A stretch of 64,000 nt of DNA from an uncultured Roseovarius sp. (GTDB lineage: Bacteria; Pseudomonadota; Alphaproteobacteria; Rhodobacterales; Rhodobacteraceae). How positions within the stretch are numbered: position 1 is the first letter of the stretch; each line of letters starts with the position of its first letter. Location of the stretch: assembly GCF_947489715.1 (NCBI RefSeq), contig NZ_CANLER010000008.1, forward strand, positions 62,001-126,000, in the 5' to 3' direction. The notes under the pieces are model-generated. The model was not told where the DNA came from. It was given only the letters and a program-made list of their open reading frames with translations, and did no database searches. Positions 53,272 to 62,214 of this stretch are shown here, one piece after another. The translations under genes and the position numbers were made by a program.

Positions 53272-54312
53272 TCAGCTCACGCAGGCAAGCGCCTTTAGAA
53301 TCAGTTCCGGCCCTGCCCCGTCACGATGCGCCCCTTCAGATAACTTGCGCCGCCATCCCCGTGCCCCGGGGCGGCCCGCGAACAGGCCCAGCATATGGCG
53401 GCTGATCTGATTCAGTCGACCGCCGGCAGCGAGATAAACCTCGATATAGGGCAGCATGTCCCGGACCGCGTCTTCGGCTGTACTGTCGGGCCTATCAACA
53501 CCGAAAATTCTGCGATCCACAGCGCACAGTATGTCGGCAGGTTGGTGATATGCGGCACGGCCGAACATCACCCCATCCATGCCCGCATCCAGAAAAGCCT
53601 CGGCCTGATCCAGCGTCGTGATCCCGCCATTGATGCTAAGATGAAGGGCAGGAAACAGCCCCTTCATCTGAACCGCCAACTCGTAATCCAGCGGGGGAAT
53701 GTCGCGATTTTCCTTTGGGCTGAGTCCCTTCAGCCAGGCCTTGCGCGCATGGATGGCAAATCGCCCGACACCTGCCGCACTGACACGCGCCAGAAACTCA
53801 GGCAGGACATCGCGGGGCTCCTGTTCATCCACCCCGATGCGGCACTTGACCGTCACCTCGACATCCGTGGCCTCGATCATCGCGGCGCAGCATTCGGCCA
53901 CCAGACCCGGTTCTTTCATCAGTACGGCCCCGAAAGTACCAGATTGCACCCGGTCAGACGGGCAACCAACATTCAGGTTGATCTCATCATATCCGGCCTC
54001 TGCCCCGAGCCTGGCAGCCTGCGCCAACTCTTCCGGGTTTGAGCCGCCTAGTTGCAGGGCGACCGGATGCTCGGCCGGCGAAAAATCCAACAGATGCAAG
54101 GCCCCGCCCCTGACAAGCGCAGGTGCGGTGACCATCTCGGTGTAAAGTAGGGAATTCCGCGTCAGAAGGCGATGCAGAAAACGGCAATGCCTATCGGTCC
54201 AGTCCATCATCGGCGCCACAGAAAGACGTGCTGCAACGGCGGCTGGCACTGTCGCCTGCGATCCGGCAACGGGCGCGTTGGGGCGCGTCGTCTTCATCTC
54301 GATCCTGGTCAT
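53272..54312 (-). CDS. dusA: tRNA-dihydrouridine synthase DusA
   Basis: The 346-aa flavoenzyme reduces uridine to dihydrouridine in the D-loop of tRNAs. It has the Dus start VAPMMDWTDRHCRFLHRLL, the catalytic cysteine in LNVGCPSDRVQ, VKCRIGVD and the FMN-binding NGGITTLDQAEAFL and MFGRAAYHQP. It may start at the ATG at 54297 instead, preceded by AGGATC, which would remove five residues. It stands alone on the minus strand. Confidence 0.95.
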   Translation of the reverse strand: MTRIEMKTTRPNAPVAGSQATVPAAVAARLSVAPMMDWTDRHCRFLHRLLTRNSLLYTEMVTAPALVRGGALHLLDFSPAEHPVALQLGGSNPEELAQAARLGAEAGYDEINLNVGCPSDRVQSGTFGAVLMKEPGLVAECCAAMIEATDVEVTVKCRIGVDEQEPRDVLPEFLARVSAAGVGRFAIHARKAWLKGLSPKENRDIPPLDYELAVQMKGLFPALHLSINGGITTLDQAEAFLDAGMDGVMFGRAAYHQPADILCAVDRRIFGVDRPDSTAEDAVRDMLPYIEVYLAAGGRLNQISRHMLGLFAGRPGARGWRRKLSEGAHRDGAGPELILKALACVS

Positions 54313-54454
54313 TCAGAATTCCCGGTGCTCTGCCGATCCGATATCCGCAACATGTTACCACCGGATCAATGCCCGCGCGGCGTTGAGGTTGATAGAGCAG
54401 ATAGCACTGCGCGTCTACCAAAGGGGGCTGCGTTCAGAAAAAAGGCGCGCGAAA

Positions 54455-54489
54455 ACAGAAAAACGGGGCCTCATATGACGAGCCCCGTT
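54455..54489 (-). terminator. Rho-independent terminator after the small membrane gene
   Basis: On the minus strand AACGGGGC (54489-54482) pairs with GCCCCGTT (54469-54462) around a 12-base loop and is followed by TTTCTGTTTT. It lies 46 bp after the stop at 54535 and closes the tail-fibre/G8 cluster. Confidence 0.8.
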
Positions 54490-54534
54490 CAATTTTATCT
54501 TTTGGCTAGATTGGTCGGTGCCCAGCAGCGCCGA

Positions 54535-54903
54535 TTAACGTGTCAGATCACCTAATCCACCCCGAAGAGTGTCCCATTTAAAACGGTAGATGCGTCGGGA
54601 TCGTTTGATGGTGACGGCGAGGACATATGCACGAAACGCTACGATCCCCAGGCCCACCCAGAAAATCAGCCAGGCCGGCAGGAAGTCGAGGTTATGCAGC
54701 CCCATGCCAAAGCCCATGATCGCACAGTCGATGCCCATGTTGTCTTCACCACGACGGGCCATCGTCGCCAACTCCATCTGGTTGTATTTCAAAAGCCAGC
54801 CAGCGTTGTTCCGATTATACCAGTGAAAATAAAACGATGCCCCGCTGATCAGCATAAGCGCCCATGACAGGAACGGTGTAAGCATTGGGATATGATGGTG
54901 CAT
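54535..54903 (-). CDS. Small membrane protein at the end of the G8 cluster
   Basis: The 122-aa protein begins MHHHIPMLTPFLSWALMLISG and has two hydrophobic helices (about residues 7-25 and 73-95), separated by a polar stretch. A strong ribosome-binding site CTAGGAGAAT precedes the ATG at 54903; the 55 in-frame codons upstream overlap the G8 gene and were rejected. I do not recognise the family. It starts ten bases after the G8 stop, so it is part of the same operon. Possibly an anchor or holin-like factor, which is a guess. Confidence 0.75.
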   Translation of the reverse strand: MHHHIPMLTPFLSWALMLISGASFYFHWYNRNNAGWLLKYNQMELATMARRGEDNMGIDCAIMGFGMGLHNLDFLPAWLIFWVGLGIVAFRAYVLAVTIKRSRRIYRFKWDTLRGGLGDLTR

Positions 54904-54913
54904 TATAATTCTC

Positions 54914-57526
54914 CTAGGTGAGGCCCGGCGTACCGGCGGGATTGAAACTGTCCCAGGCGCCACCCGGTCCGTCATCAAGCGGCCCGTTGTCGGCGGGTCC
55001 GATATTGTTGAATTGATTGGTTGGCATCCGCAGAGCCACGGGCGTGTAGAAATAGGTCGACGTGCCATCCGCGCGGTCCTGGATGATGTCAGGGATCAGC
55101 AGCACCTTGTCACCGGCGGCACTGGTAAAGACACCTTCAGCCTTAATCATCTGCTCCATCTGCGTCTTGCTGATCAGAACCAGTATGCCCAGCTCTTTCT
55201 GGACTTTGCCCTCGTTACGGGTGTTTTCCTGGCCGATGATTTTGTCACCGTACCCATTCGCGGATGAAGACCTGCCCGAATACCTTTCTTGTGTGCCGAC
55301 GCTGTCTGTGTAGCTATGCTGGCTGGCAATCGTGAAGTTGCCCGTTCCTGTCCAATAGCTGACATCTGTGGTGTAGGTCGTCGTAATGCTGCCAACACCC
55401 CCTGGTCCCAGTGAGCCGGGCGCCAGTTCCTCGACATCCAGATTGCCATTTCCCAACGCATCCCACGGCGGGGTAAACGCATAGGCGGCTTTTCCGGTTG
55501 CACTGCCTGCGTAGTAATTATTGGTGCAGTCCGTAAAGGTCGGCGCAATGACCTTGTGCAGCATGTTGGTCTCGAAATTCTCACCCGAGCTTTGCGGGAA
55601 AGAGACGCCACGAGCAAAGTTCTCTGCCTTGGGATTCACAAGAACCATATCCGCTGTTTGACGGAAAACATCAAAACCGATGCCCGGGTTGTTCGGCGAT
55701 CCGGTCCGGTGTGATGAATCAAATCCGATCAGGTCGAAATCCCTCATCGAATAGCCAGAGGTGTATTGCCAATGGAACCCGGTATCGACCTCCCACGCGG
55801 TGAACCCGTCGAGGAATGATCTGAGATTGTGATGCTGGACCGGTTGCTTCTTGGCGACCACACCACCGAAAGTACAGGCATAGGCCTCGTTATTCTCAAA
55901 GCCCTCAATTGCCGAGAATGCTTTGGGGATGGTTGTTCCCGGAAGGGCGGAAAGCCCATAAAACGCACGAATTTCTTCGGTGATGCCGGGGTACACGTTG
56001 GTGCCAAAACTAACCCGCGAGGTCCAGAACAAGCCCGACTGGCAATTTGATGCGATGCAGTTTTTGACGTTGAGCGGACGGCTGTTTGTCCAAAACCCAT
56101 GACCCAGATCACCAATGTCATGACCACCGTCTTTTAGCTTGCTCCCCTCAAGTGATGTCCAGGGGCGACGAGAACCAGAAGCAAAGCAGCCGTTGAATTC
56201 GCCAAAACTGCCGCCTCCCTCGCCGGTAAAGCCCACCGACTGAAAATCATAGGCAATGCAATCGTGCATTTCACCGTGACTGTCATGGTGAACATATACC
56301 CAGCCCGGGTTATCCATGCCCACTAGCCCCCGAAAGATCGTCGGGTTCAGTGTCGGGTCATCCGGACCGTTCCGATGGAAGTGCCAGGCATAGCGACCGG
56401 TCGTGTTGGTATCTGCGTCGACGGTACCGCCGCCCATGATGTATTTCATCAGATCAACGGGGGTCTGCCCATTGCGCGCATCCATGTCGGTACGACCCAT
56501 TTTGCGGGCCTCCATATACTCGACCGCGTTGGCGTCCTTGTTCTTGAACAACTGGTGTGCACGATGCTTGTTAAGCGGATTGGCACCTGCGGTGTAGGTC
56601 TTGATGTTACGCGTCAGGTTGGCCACATGCGCCGTCAGGGATGCCCGGCGATGACAGGCCGGATGCGGAAAACTTAGCGCGGCGAAAGAAATGACCGGTG
56701 CCGATGGTGAGCTGTTGTCGATCGCCGTGATCAGGCGCGTTTCGTTTTCCCAAGGCTCCCAGTTAGCGTCCGAATACCCCTTCATGCGCGTGCCGGTGAT
56801 CAGAATTTCGTCACCAACTTGCCACCCGGATGCAGCGCCATCCAATGTAACTGAGGTTGCTCCTTGCGGAATGCTCCCTACCGCACGGCGATATGCCTGC
56901 TTGGGCGCGCCATAGATAAGCGAGGTGCCAAAACACACGAAACCTCGTTGCATCTTGAAGGGGTCATTCGACACATCCAGATCGCCGTTATCTGCGAATT
57001 CGATGTTGATCGTCGTATCCGCAGGAACCGGGCTTGCCTGCGTACCAATTTTGTAAAGGCCTGTGTGATCCACAAAAATCGTGTCGACCACGATCTTTCT
57101 GTCCCCGGACGTGTCATAGCTGAGGGTTCCGTCAACCCGAAGCCAGTCGTATTCGATATCCGAGTTTTCATCATAGGTGACCTCGATCCCCTGCGGGATC
57201 AGAATCTTGTCGCCTGAGACGGGCTTCACCTGCGTTCCGCTGTCGGTGTTGTACCAAGTCGTATCACTCGACCAGTTCCCGTTGACGACGGCAACCACAT
57301 TGGCGGTGGCGCGATTACAGTGACTTTTGATGCTGTTTACATCCATCCGCAGCCGCGTGTCTGAATAGGCCGCATCGTCATAGGATTCCGCAAGCGCCTT
57401 TGCCGCAGCAGAAAGCGTTGCCGGATCGCCGCTTGGGTTTTCGTTTCCGTTATTGGGAACGCGGGGGATTGTTCGAATGGGTCCACTGCCGGTCGCCGTC
57501 AGTGGCTTGCTGTCGATTGTCTGCAT
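54914..57526 (-). CDS. G8-domain parallel-beta-helix-like protein
   Basis: This 870-aa protein has a G8-like domain at about residues 75-185, with the pattern NGNWSSDTTWYN, PVSGDKILIPQGIEVTYD and DWLRVDGTLSYD. It is followed by a long repetitive beta-rich part with GGVVAKKQPVQHHN and TGSPNNPGIGFD, suggestive of a right-handed beta helix. G8 domains occur in hyaluronan-degrading CEMIP/TMEM2 and in bacterial surface or phage-related proteins. No signal peptide is evident. It is encoded directly after a jelly-roll-like protein and a tail-fibre-like protein. A polysaccharide-binding or -cleaving role is inferred. Confidence 0.8.
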   Translation of the reverse strand: MQTIDSKPLTATGSGPIRTIPRVPNNGNENPSGDPATLSAAAKALAESYDDAAYSDTRLRMDVNSIKSHCNRATANVVAVVNGNWSSDTTWYNTDSGTQVKPVSGDKILIPQGIEVTYDENSDIEYDWLRVDGTLSYDTSGDRKIVVDTIFVDHTGLYKIGTQASPVPADTTINIEFADNGDLDVSNDPFKMQRGFVCFGTSLIYGAPKQAYRRAVGSIPQGATSVTLDGAASGWQVGDEILITGTRMKGYSDANWEPWENETRLITAIDNSSPSAPVISFAALSFPHPACHRRASLTAHVANLTRNIKTYTAGANPLNKHRAHQLFKNKDANAVEYMEARKMGRTDMDARNGQTPVDLMKYIMGGGTVDADTNTTGRYAWHFHRNGPDDPTLNPTIFRGLVGMDNPGWVYVHHDSHGEMHDCIAYDFQSVGFTGEGGGSFGEFNGCFASGSRRPWTSLEGSKLKDGGHDIGDLGHGFWTNSRPLNVKNCIASNCQSGLFWTSRVSFGTNVYPGITEEIRAFYGLSALPGTTIPKAFSAIEGFENNEAYACTFGGVVAKKQPVQHHNLRSFLDGFTAWEVDTGFHWQYTSGYSMRDFDLIGFDSSHRTGSPNNPGIGFDVFRQTADMVLVNPKAENFARGVSFPQSSGENFETNMLHKVIAPTFTDCTNNYYAGSATGKAAYAFTPPWDALGNGNLDVEELAPGSLGPGGVGSITTTYTTDVSYWTGTGNFTIASQHSYTDSVGTQERYSGRSSSANGYGDKIIGQENTRNEGKVQKELGILVLISKTQMEQMIKAEGVFTSAAGDKVLLIPDIIQDRADGTSTYFYTPVALRMPTNQFNNIGPADNGPLDDGPGGAWDSFNPAGTPGLT

Positions 57527-57535
57527 GGGTTGTCC

Positions 57536-58309
57536 TTACGTGAAGGTGCCGTTGACCGTGAAATCTCCGCCAGACCCCAGATTGGTTCCAGCGTTGTAGG
57601 TCGCAGCCGGGCCGTGGATGTCATAGAGGGGAACACCAAAGGCGGAATGGCTGATCGCGGGATCGACAAGGTTCAGACCATTGGTGAAATTGTTCCGTAC
57701 AGCAGCCTGCGAAATGTCGGGCAGCCCGCCTGACAGTTCCGTCGTTGTCCAAAAAGAGGCGCGATACGAAATCAAATCGGTTATCCGCTGCCCGCCCAAG
57801 GATGCAAACAGCGACGTGCCGCTTTCCGCCCCATAGGGGAACACCGTCGATGTTCCTCCAGTTTCAAGGGCGTTAATCGCCTCGGTCCAGGCACCGCTGG
57901 TTTCATCCCAAAGATAGGCCTTTATCTGGGCATCCGTTCCAACGATCTGGAACGACACCAGCAGATGCAGCCTATCCCCGAGCACCTGTGCCGGCATCAC
58001 GTAATCCTTGATGCCGGAATCTATGATGACCTTTAGACGAGGCGTCTGAAAGCCATCGGTACCGTTGTTCCAATCCTGCGAAAGCCCGTTTCTGATATTG
58101 GAATTTTCAAAACCCACCAACGTCCGTTTGGCATCCTGGGAGGATTCGTAGGAAAGAAACCAAAGATGTTCCGCGCTAGAGGGAAGAGGCGACGGAAATT
58201 GCAACCAAGCAGAACCGCCGCTGCTGGCACCGGTTTCGGCAAAGCCCAATACGCTTGGGACAGATTGCGCAATGCCGCTGCGGATCAGGCTGAATGCTGC
58301 GCTGTCCAT
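57536..58309 (-). CDS. Jelly-roll (LamG/concanavalin-like) protein of the tail-fibre cluster
   Basis: The 257-aa protein begins MDSAAFSLIRSG and its middle (about residues 40-190) has the alternating strand pattern and sequence flavour of concanavalin-like jelly rolls (HLWFLSYESSQ, RLHLLVSFQIVG, AQIKAYLWDETSGAW). The ATG at 58309 shares one base with the tail-fibre gene's TGA (TGATG), so translation is coupled. I do not recognise a specific family; carbohydrate binding is a reasonable inference. Confidence 0.7.
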   Translation of the reverse strand: MDSAAFSLIRSGIAQSVPSVLGFAETGASSGGSAWLQFPSPLPSSAEHLWFLSYESSQDAKRTLVGFENSNIRNGLSQDWNNGTDGFQTPRLKVIIDSGIKDYVMPAQVLGDRLHLLVSFQIVGTDAQIKAYLWDETSGAWTEAINALETGGTSTVFPYGAESGTSLFASLGGQRITDLISYRASFWTTTELSGGLPDISQAAVRNNFTNGLNLVDPAISHSAFGVPLYDIHGPAATYNAGTNLGSGGDFTVNGTFT

Positions 58310-59958
58310 CAGGAGATATCTCCCTGGGCAACCCATTCATTCGTTGCGACTTTGCGCAACACAACGCCTGAATACCGGTTGTTGATCGTGACACTGCCCG
58401 CCGTTGTTCCGTTAACCGTCACGCCAGCATCGCCTGCGACCGTGGTTGCACCAGCGCCAAGTTGAGTGATGGAAATGACCGAACCGACTTCAAAGGCGAC
58501 CGTTGCGTTTGTCGGGATTGTCACCGTGTTTGACGACGCATTATCCATGTCAATATTGAAGCCCACATCGCCGATGACGGGCGTATAGCTTGCACCGGTC
58601 TGCGTTTTGACGTTGGCGACACCAAACCCCTGACCCGTCGCGATATCAAAAGCACCCATGTTATCAGGGAGTTGTGAACCGTGATTGAACCATATAACCG
58701 TCTTGTCGCTGGCCTGGGTCGGGCGTGGTACCGTGTGTGATCCACCAGCGTCAAAAACAATGACCTCACGCTCGCTCTTACGAACAAAGTTGGAAATGTC
58801 CTGAGTGACAATGTCCCCATGATTGTCCAGAACCCCATAAATCTCCTGTAGGGCCCCCTCGACATCCGTTTCCGAAGTGAATGCGCCTGCATCCGCGATA
58901 CCGACAAGTGCGGCACCTGATCCGTCAGCATTCGAGGACAACGTCGCGGATGTCATCACGTTCAGGATCGCCCGAACAGCGCCTGCGCTCAAGACTTCTA
59001 CCTCACCAGTGCCTCCGCTGGTACGGCCAAGCAGTCGATTTGTAGAAATCTGCTCAATCTTGGTCAGAGTCACCGCGCCATTGTCGATCTCTGCGGTTCC
59101 CACTGTGTCGGCATCCGCTAGAGCACCGGAATTCGCCGTGGCCCCGGGGGACACGCCTGCAAGCTTTGATTTCTCTGCGTCACTAAAAGCGTTTGTGTCG
59201 CTTTCCGCTTCATAGAGCGCCTTGATCTCTACCCCGGACTGATCGGCACTGGCACCGTTTTCGACATTCAGGAAGCTTCTGACATCATTTGCGGTCAGTT
59301 CTTCGCTATTGCCACTGCCGCCCGAGGTTCGCCCCAGAATACGGCCTTGGGCGACATTTGAAACGACATCGACCGTGCCGCCCCCACCGCCACCGGATTG
59401 CCATGTCGCACCACCCAGTTCCGCATCAATCGCCGATACGATTTCCGCACCCGATTGATCCGCAGTCGCACCATTCTCAACATTCAAAAACGCTCTGACA
59501 TTCGCCGCGGTCAACTCTTCGCTATCACCGTTGCCAGTTGAGGTCCGCCCCAGAATTCGGCCTTGTGCGACATTCGACACAACGTCGACAGTGCTGCCCC
59601 CGCCACCACCGGATTGCCATGTCGCGCCCCCCAGTTCCGCGTCAATCGCCGATACTATCTCAGCACCTGATTGGTCTGCGGTCGCCCCAGTTTCGACACT
59701 GTCGATCTTGGCAAGCTGCGCCCCGGTCGCGAACTTATGGGCACTCGCATCGTCGTTTATATCGTCAGCATCAAGCACAACATTACCTGTCGCGCCATTC
59801 ACGCTATCGACTGCGTTTGCCTCTGCATTCGCCGGGATCGCTGCCAGCTTGCTTTTTTCAGCATCTGTAAAGGCATTCGTGTCTGTATTCGCCTCGTATC
59901 GGCTTTTTACCGCCTCGTTCAGAGAGCCGTCACCGCCTGTATTGAATTCTGTCGCCAT
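58309..59958 (-). CDS. Phage-tail-fibre-like repeat protein
   Basis: The 549-aa protein is built of short repeats: DTNAFTDAEKSKLAAI-type units at about residues 26 and 250, and two complete 72-aa repeats with GATADQSGAEIVSAIDAELG from residues 91 and 163, plus a partial third from 235. RILGRTS-like motifs occur three times. The C-terminal third (NRYSGVVLRKVATNEWVAQGD) matches the trimerising ends of phage tail fibres by general pattern. The ATG follows GAGGAG. No capsid, portal or terminase gene is present, so it is not a prophage as such. Confidence 0.8.
   Translation of the reverse strand: MATEFNTGGDGSLNEAVKSRYEANTDTNAFTDAEKSKLAAIPANAEANAVDSVNGATGNVVLDADDINDDASAHKFATGAQLAKIDSVETGATADQSGAEIVSAIDAELGGATWQSGGGGGSTVDVVSNVAQGRILGRTSTGNGDSEELTAANVRAFLNVENGATADQSGAEIVSAIDAELGGATWQSGGGGGGTVDVVSNVAQGRILGRTSGGSGNSEELTANDVRSFLNVENGASADQSGVEIKALYEAESDTNAFSDAEKSKLAGVSPGATANSGALADADTVGTAEIDNGAVTLTKIEQISTNRLLGRTSGGTGEVEVLSAGAVRAILNVMTSATLSSNADGSGAALVGIADAGAFTSETDVEGALQEIYGVLDNHGDIVTQDISNFVRKSEREVIVFDAGGSHTVPRPTQASDKTVIWFNHGSQLPDNMGAFDIATGQGFGVANVKTQTGASYTPVIGDVGFNIDMDNASSNTVTIPTNATVAFEVGSVISITQLGAGATTVAGDAGVTVNGTTAGSVTINNRYSGVVLRKVATNEWVAQGDIS
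59257..59688 (-). repeat. Two tandem 216-bp coding repeats in the tail-fibre-like gene
   Basis: Units at 59473-59688 and 59257-59472 each encode 72 residues beginning GATADQSGAEIVSAID. The protein copies differ at only a few positions (for example STGNG against SGGSG), so duplication looks recent. A degenerate third unit begins at 59256. Confidence 0.85.
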
Positions 59959-59969
59959 GGTCTAACTCC

Positions 59970-60227
59970 TCATGCCGCGTTAAAGATCACCGGGTCGCCG
60001 TTCCAAACCAGCGGATCGCCGTTCAGCTCCAAGCCTCCGGAAATAAATGTGAAATCCCCGCTCAGGACATTCGACGCATTGCCTGCCCCGTCGATAACCC
60101 CGACATGCAATCGCCAGTTACCCGCTGCAATCCCGGTCGGATCGAAACTGGATATGTTCGCCCCAACCGTCGCCAGGGCCGTGCCCGACGCTTCACCAAT
60201 GGGTTTCGCTAGAAAAACCCGGGCCAA
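59970..60227 (-). CDS. Short protein upstream of the tail-fibre gene, possibly truncated
   Basis: The 85-aa reading starts with a TTG at 60227 and contains a beta-rich, Ig-like-looking part (WRLHVGVIDGAGNASNVLSGDFTFISG) and a tail ending NGDPLVWNGDPVIFNAA. It lies 11 bases upstream of the tail-fibre start on the same strand. There is no convincing ribosome-binding site, an in-frame TGA lies nine codons upstream, and the fold appears to begin mid-domain, so it may be the 3' remnant of a longer gene. Confidence 0.5.
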   Translation of the reverse strand: MARVFLAKPIGEASGTALATVGANISSFDPTGIAAGNWRLHVGVIDGAGNASNVLSGDFTFISGGLELNGDPLVWNGDPVIFNAA

Positions 60228-60730
60228 CGCGTGGAGGGCCTGTCGGGATCAACCAAGTAAAGATGCACGCGATCCGCTCTTGCGAGACGTTCGCTCTTTG
60301 CTTTGCCAAAGGCAGATCAGGAAGATTTGGACGGTGCTTGGTCAACGTGATCAAGCCGACCGACGTCAAAGACACCCGGACCGAATGCGTTGAAACGACA
60401 TCCGGCAAATTCCAAATTTTTCATGTTTCCCAAACACCCGCTTTGGTTGCAAAGTACGAGCGACAAGGTTGGTTGGTTCAATGAAGAATTAGTAACCAGA
60501 CTGGCCGATGCTCACCAGTTGCCTCATAAGCAGGTGAAAGTTTTTTCGCTCTCAGCGTCAGCAATAGAAGCTTTTTTCTTTTTTTATGTATAAAAAACAA
60601 AACTGTATATAAAATCACGTTTCACAAAGCTCTGACCGAGGTTTACAAGGTTAATCAAACCTTGGCCGCAACACCGTAAAATCAGACGGTCCCGGCTATC
60701 CACAAAATACTACTCATAGGTGTATGCGAC
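60228..60730. other. 503-bp AT-rich gap in the accessory region
   Basis: This stretch between the truncated-looking 85-aa frame and the lipoprotein gene is AT-rich from about 60480 to 60660, with several T and A runs (for example 60567-60600). It contains one weak plus-strand open frame (60263-60484), annotated separately. I see no convincing RNA gene. The base composition and lack of genes suggest a junction of imported DNA. Confidence 0.5.
60263..60484 (+). CDS. Possible 73-aa protein in the accessory-region gap
   Basis: This plus-strand frame has a middle part with GC-rich third positions (VNVIKPTDVKDTRTECVETT) and ends KYERQGWLVQ. There is no good ribosome-binding site, and the frame points against all its neighbours. 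Low confidence; it may be a gene remnant. Confidence 0.25.
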   Translation: MHAIRSCETFALCFAKGRSGRFGRCLVNVIKPTDVKDTRTECVETTSGKFQIFHVSQTPALVAKYERQGWLVQ

Positions 60731-61237
60731 TCAGGGGCTTCCTGCACCCGGGCCTGTTTGCGTGAAGTACACGAATATGCCGCCACCCAGGTCATCGACA
60801 TCCTGATAAACCAGCTTGCGCGGCAGGCGGATGGTGAAGTCCTGCGCATCATCACCGGCTTTCCATGGTCGTTCGGTCAGGCGGCACAGCGCATCACTTC
60901 CGGTATACTCAGCAGTCGGTGCAACCTCCTGCATGAACGAAAGCCCCTGCGCCACCCGGTCTCGACCTTGGTAAATCGCACCCGACGCCAGCACGTTTTT
61001 CGCGACGCCTTTGGTCAATATAGACTGTTCTTTGCTTTGCGCCCAGGCACCGCAAAGCAGCGTACGACCATCCTTTTCACGGAATTCCGCGGCAAGTGTG
61101 ATCCCGCCGCCCGAAGAATAGCTTCCGCCTGAAAGCAACAGATCATCGCCAAGCAGAGCAGAGTAAGTCTGACCAACATATGTCGTGCAAGAAGCCATCG
61201 CCAAGGTTGATATCAGCGTTGCGCTTGTCAGTTTCAT
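60731..61237 (-). CDS. Probable outer-membrane lipoprotein of unknown function
   Basis: The 168-aa protein starts MKLTSATLISTLAMASC, a type II signal peptide with the lipobox LAMASC (C17 after cleavage). The mature part has a G/S-rich stretch (LSGGSYSSGGG) and ends in a Gly-rich, Thr-rich tail. I know no family. It sits between the sulfotransferase pair and the tail-fibre cluster on the same strand, which hints at a surface role. Confidence 0.8.
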   Translation of the reverse strand: MKLTSATLISTLAMASCTTYVGQTYSALLGDDLLLSGGSYSSGGGITLAAEFREKDGRTLLCGAWAQSKEQSILTKGVAKNVLASGAIYQGRDRVAQGLSFMQEVAPTAEYTGSDALCRLTERPWKAGDDAQDFTIRLPRKLVYQDVDDLGGGIFVYFTQTGPGAGSP

Positions 61238-61344
61238 GGCACATGCCTTCCGTCGATTGCGTTTGGATCGAAATCTTGCGCCTGTGGAAACGGATTACAA
61301 GCCAAAAGCCCATTCAACCCGTTTCAACAACCCGTCATTACATG

Positions 61345-62214
61345 TCAGGCGCCTGCAGAAAAAGCCGCGGTCTCTTCCAGCATCTCAGGATACCACTTTT
61401 CAAGCGTGGCCGCGAATTCGCTTCGGAGTTTCCCAACCTGCGCCGGCGTCAGATCCTCGCGCCAGGCCCCTGACTTGCCTTTCGTGAAAAAGCTTTTCAT
61501 CGTCGCGGGCTTTTCCGAAAACCCTATCTCTTTTTCCTGCTTTTGCAATGACTTGAAGCTTGCCGCCTTGACCGCATAGGCCAGCTTGGGCCGATCAACC
61601 TTAACTTTCATGAACTTCTCAAGCATGGTCGAGATTACTTTGCCCGGGCTGGCCAGCATGTCCTCGTACCGAATGATATGCAACGGCAGGCCCGGCGCCA
61701 TTGTCCAGGCGTTCACATGATCGTCCCACCGGCCAAGCAACTCATACATGCCTGTATCCGTCGCCATGATATTCTTATCCGAACACATCCGCTCAATCGT
61801 CGTGTCAAGATCCGCAGATTGGTGCCGGGCAAAAGACGGCGCCAGATCAAACGGATTACGAATGACATAGACCGCAGCAGCCGTGACCTCGGGCGGGATC
61901 ACATCCAGATCATACATCCGGGTGGTCTGGCAATGCGTCTTTACGAAATGATGATTGGGCTTGGAGGCCGCGATCAACCTCAGGGCCTTTTGCCGAACCT
62001 GAAGCCATTCCTCGATCGACGATGCGCTGTAGGGCCGTCCTAATGCCCGGTCAAAAAAATCTTTCCGAATATCGCCCGTCGTGAACTTGCTCAGGCTGTT
62101 AATATCCGGGGCGCTGGTCTTTGGCATAAAGTAGTTTGCCAGAAGAACACGCACCCAGGTGTTCCCGGATTTGGGAAAAGACGCCAACCAGATAATCCGA
62201 CGAAGATCATTCAT
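61345..62214 (-). CDS. Sulfotransferase, copy 2
   Basis: The 289-aa protein has the 3'-phosphoadenylylsulfate-binding loop FPKSGNTWVRVLLANYF near residues 14-30 and the typical histidine- and serine-containing segments (YVIRNPFDLAPSFARHQS). It transfers sulfate from PAPS to a hydroxyl group, often of a polysaccharide or lipid; the acceptor is unknown. Its ATG overlaps the stop of copy 1 (TGATG). The two are clearly paralogous. Confidence 0.9.
   Translation of the reverse strand: MNDLRRIIWLASFPKSGNTWVRVLLANYFMPKTSAPDINSLSKFTTGDIRKDFFDRALGRPYSASSIEEWLQVRQKALRLIAASKPNHHFVKTHCQTTRMYDLDVIPPEVTAAAVYVIRNPFDLAPSFARHQSADLDTTIERMCSDKNIMATDTGMYELLGRWDDHVNAWTMAPGLPLHIIRYEDMLASPGKVISTMLEKFMKVKVDRPKLAYAVKAASFKSLQKQEKEIGFSEKPATMKSFFTKGKSGAWREDLTPAQVGKLRSEFAATLEKWYPEMLEETAAFSAGA

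Noticed and set aside
54535..60227. A prophage
   Set aside because: Only fibre-like genes are present; there is no integrase, terminase, capsid, portal, lysis gene or att-like repeat pair.
60193..60408. A 71-codon minus-strand gene before the 85-aa frame
   Set aside because: It is out of phase with the 85-aa gene, lacks a ribosome-binding site and has no family features; kept only as a hint of a frameshift.
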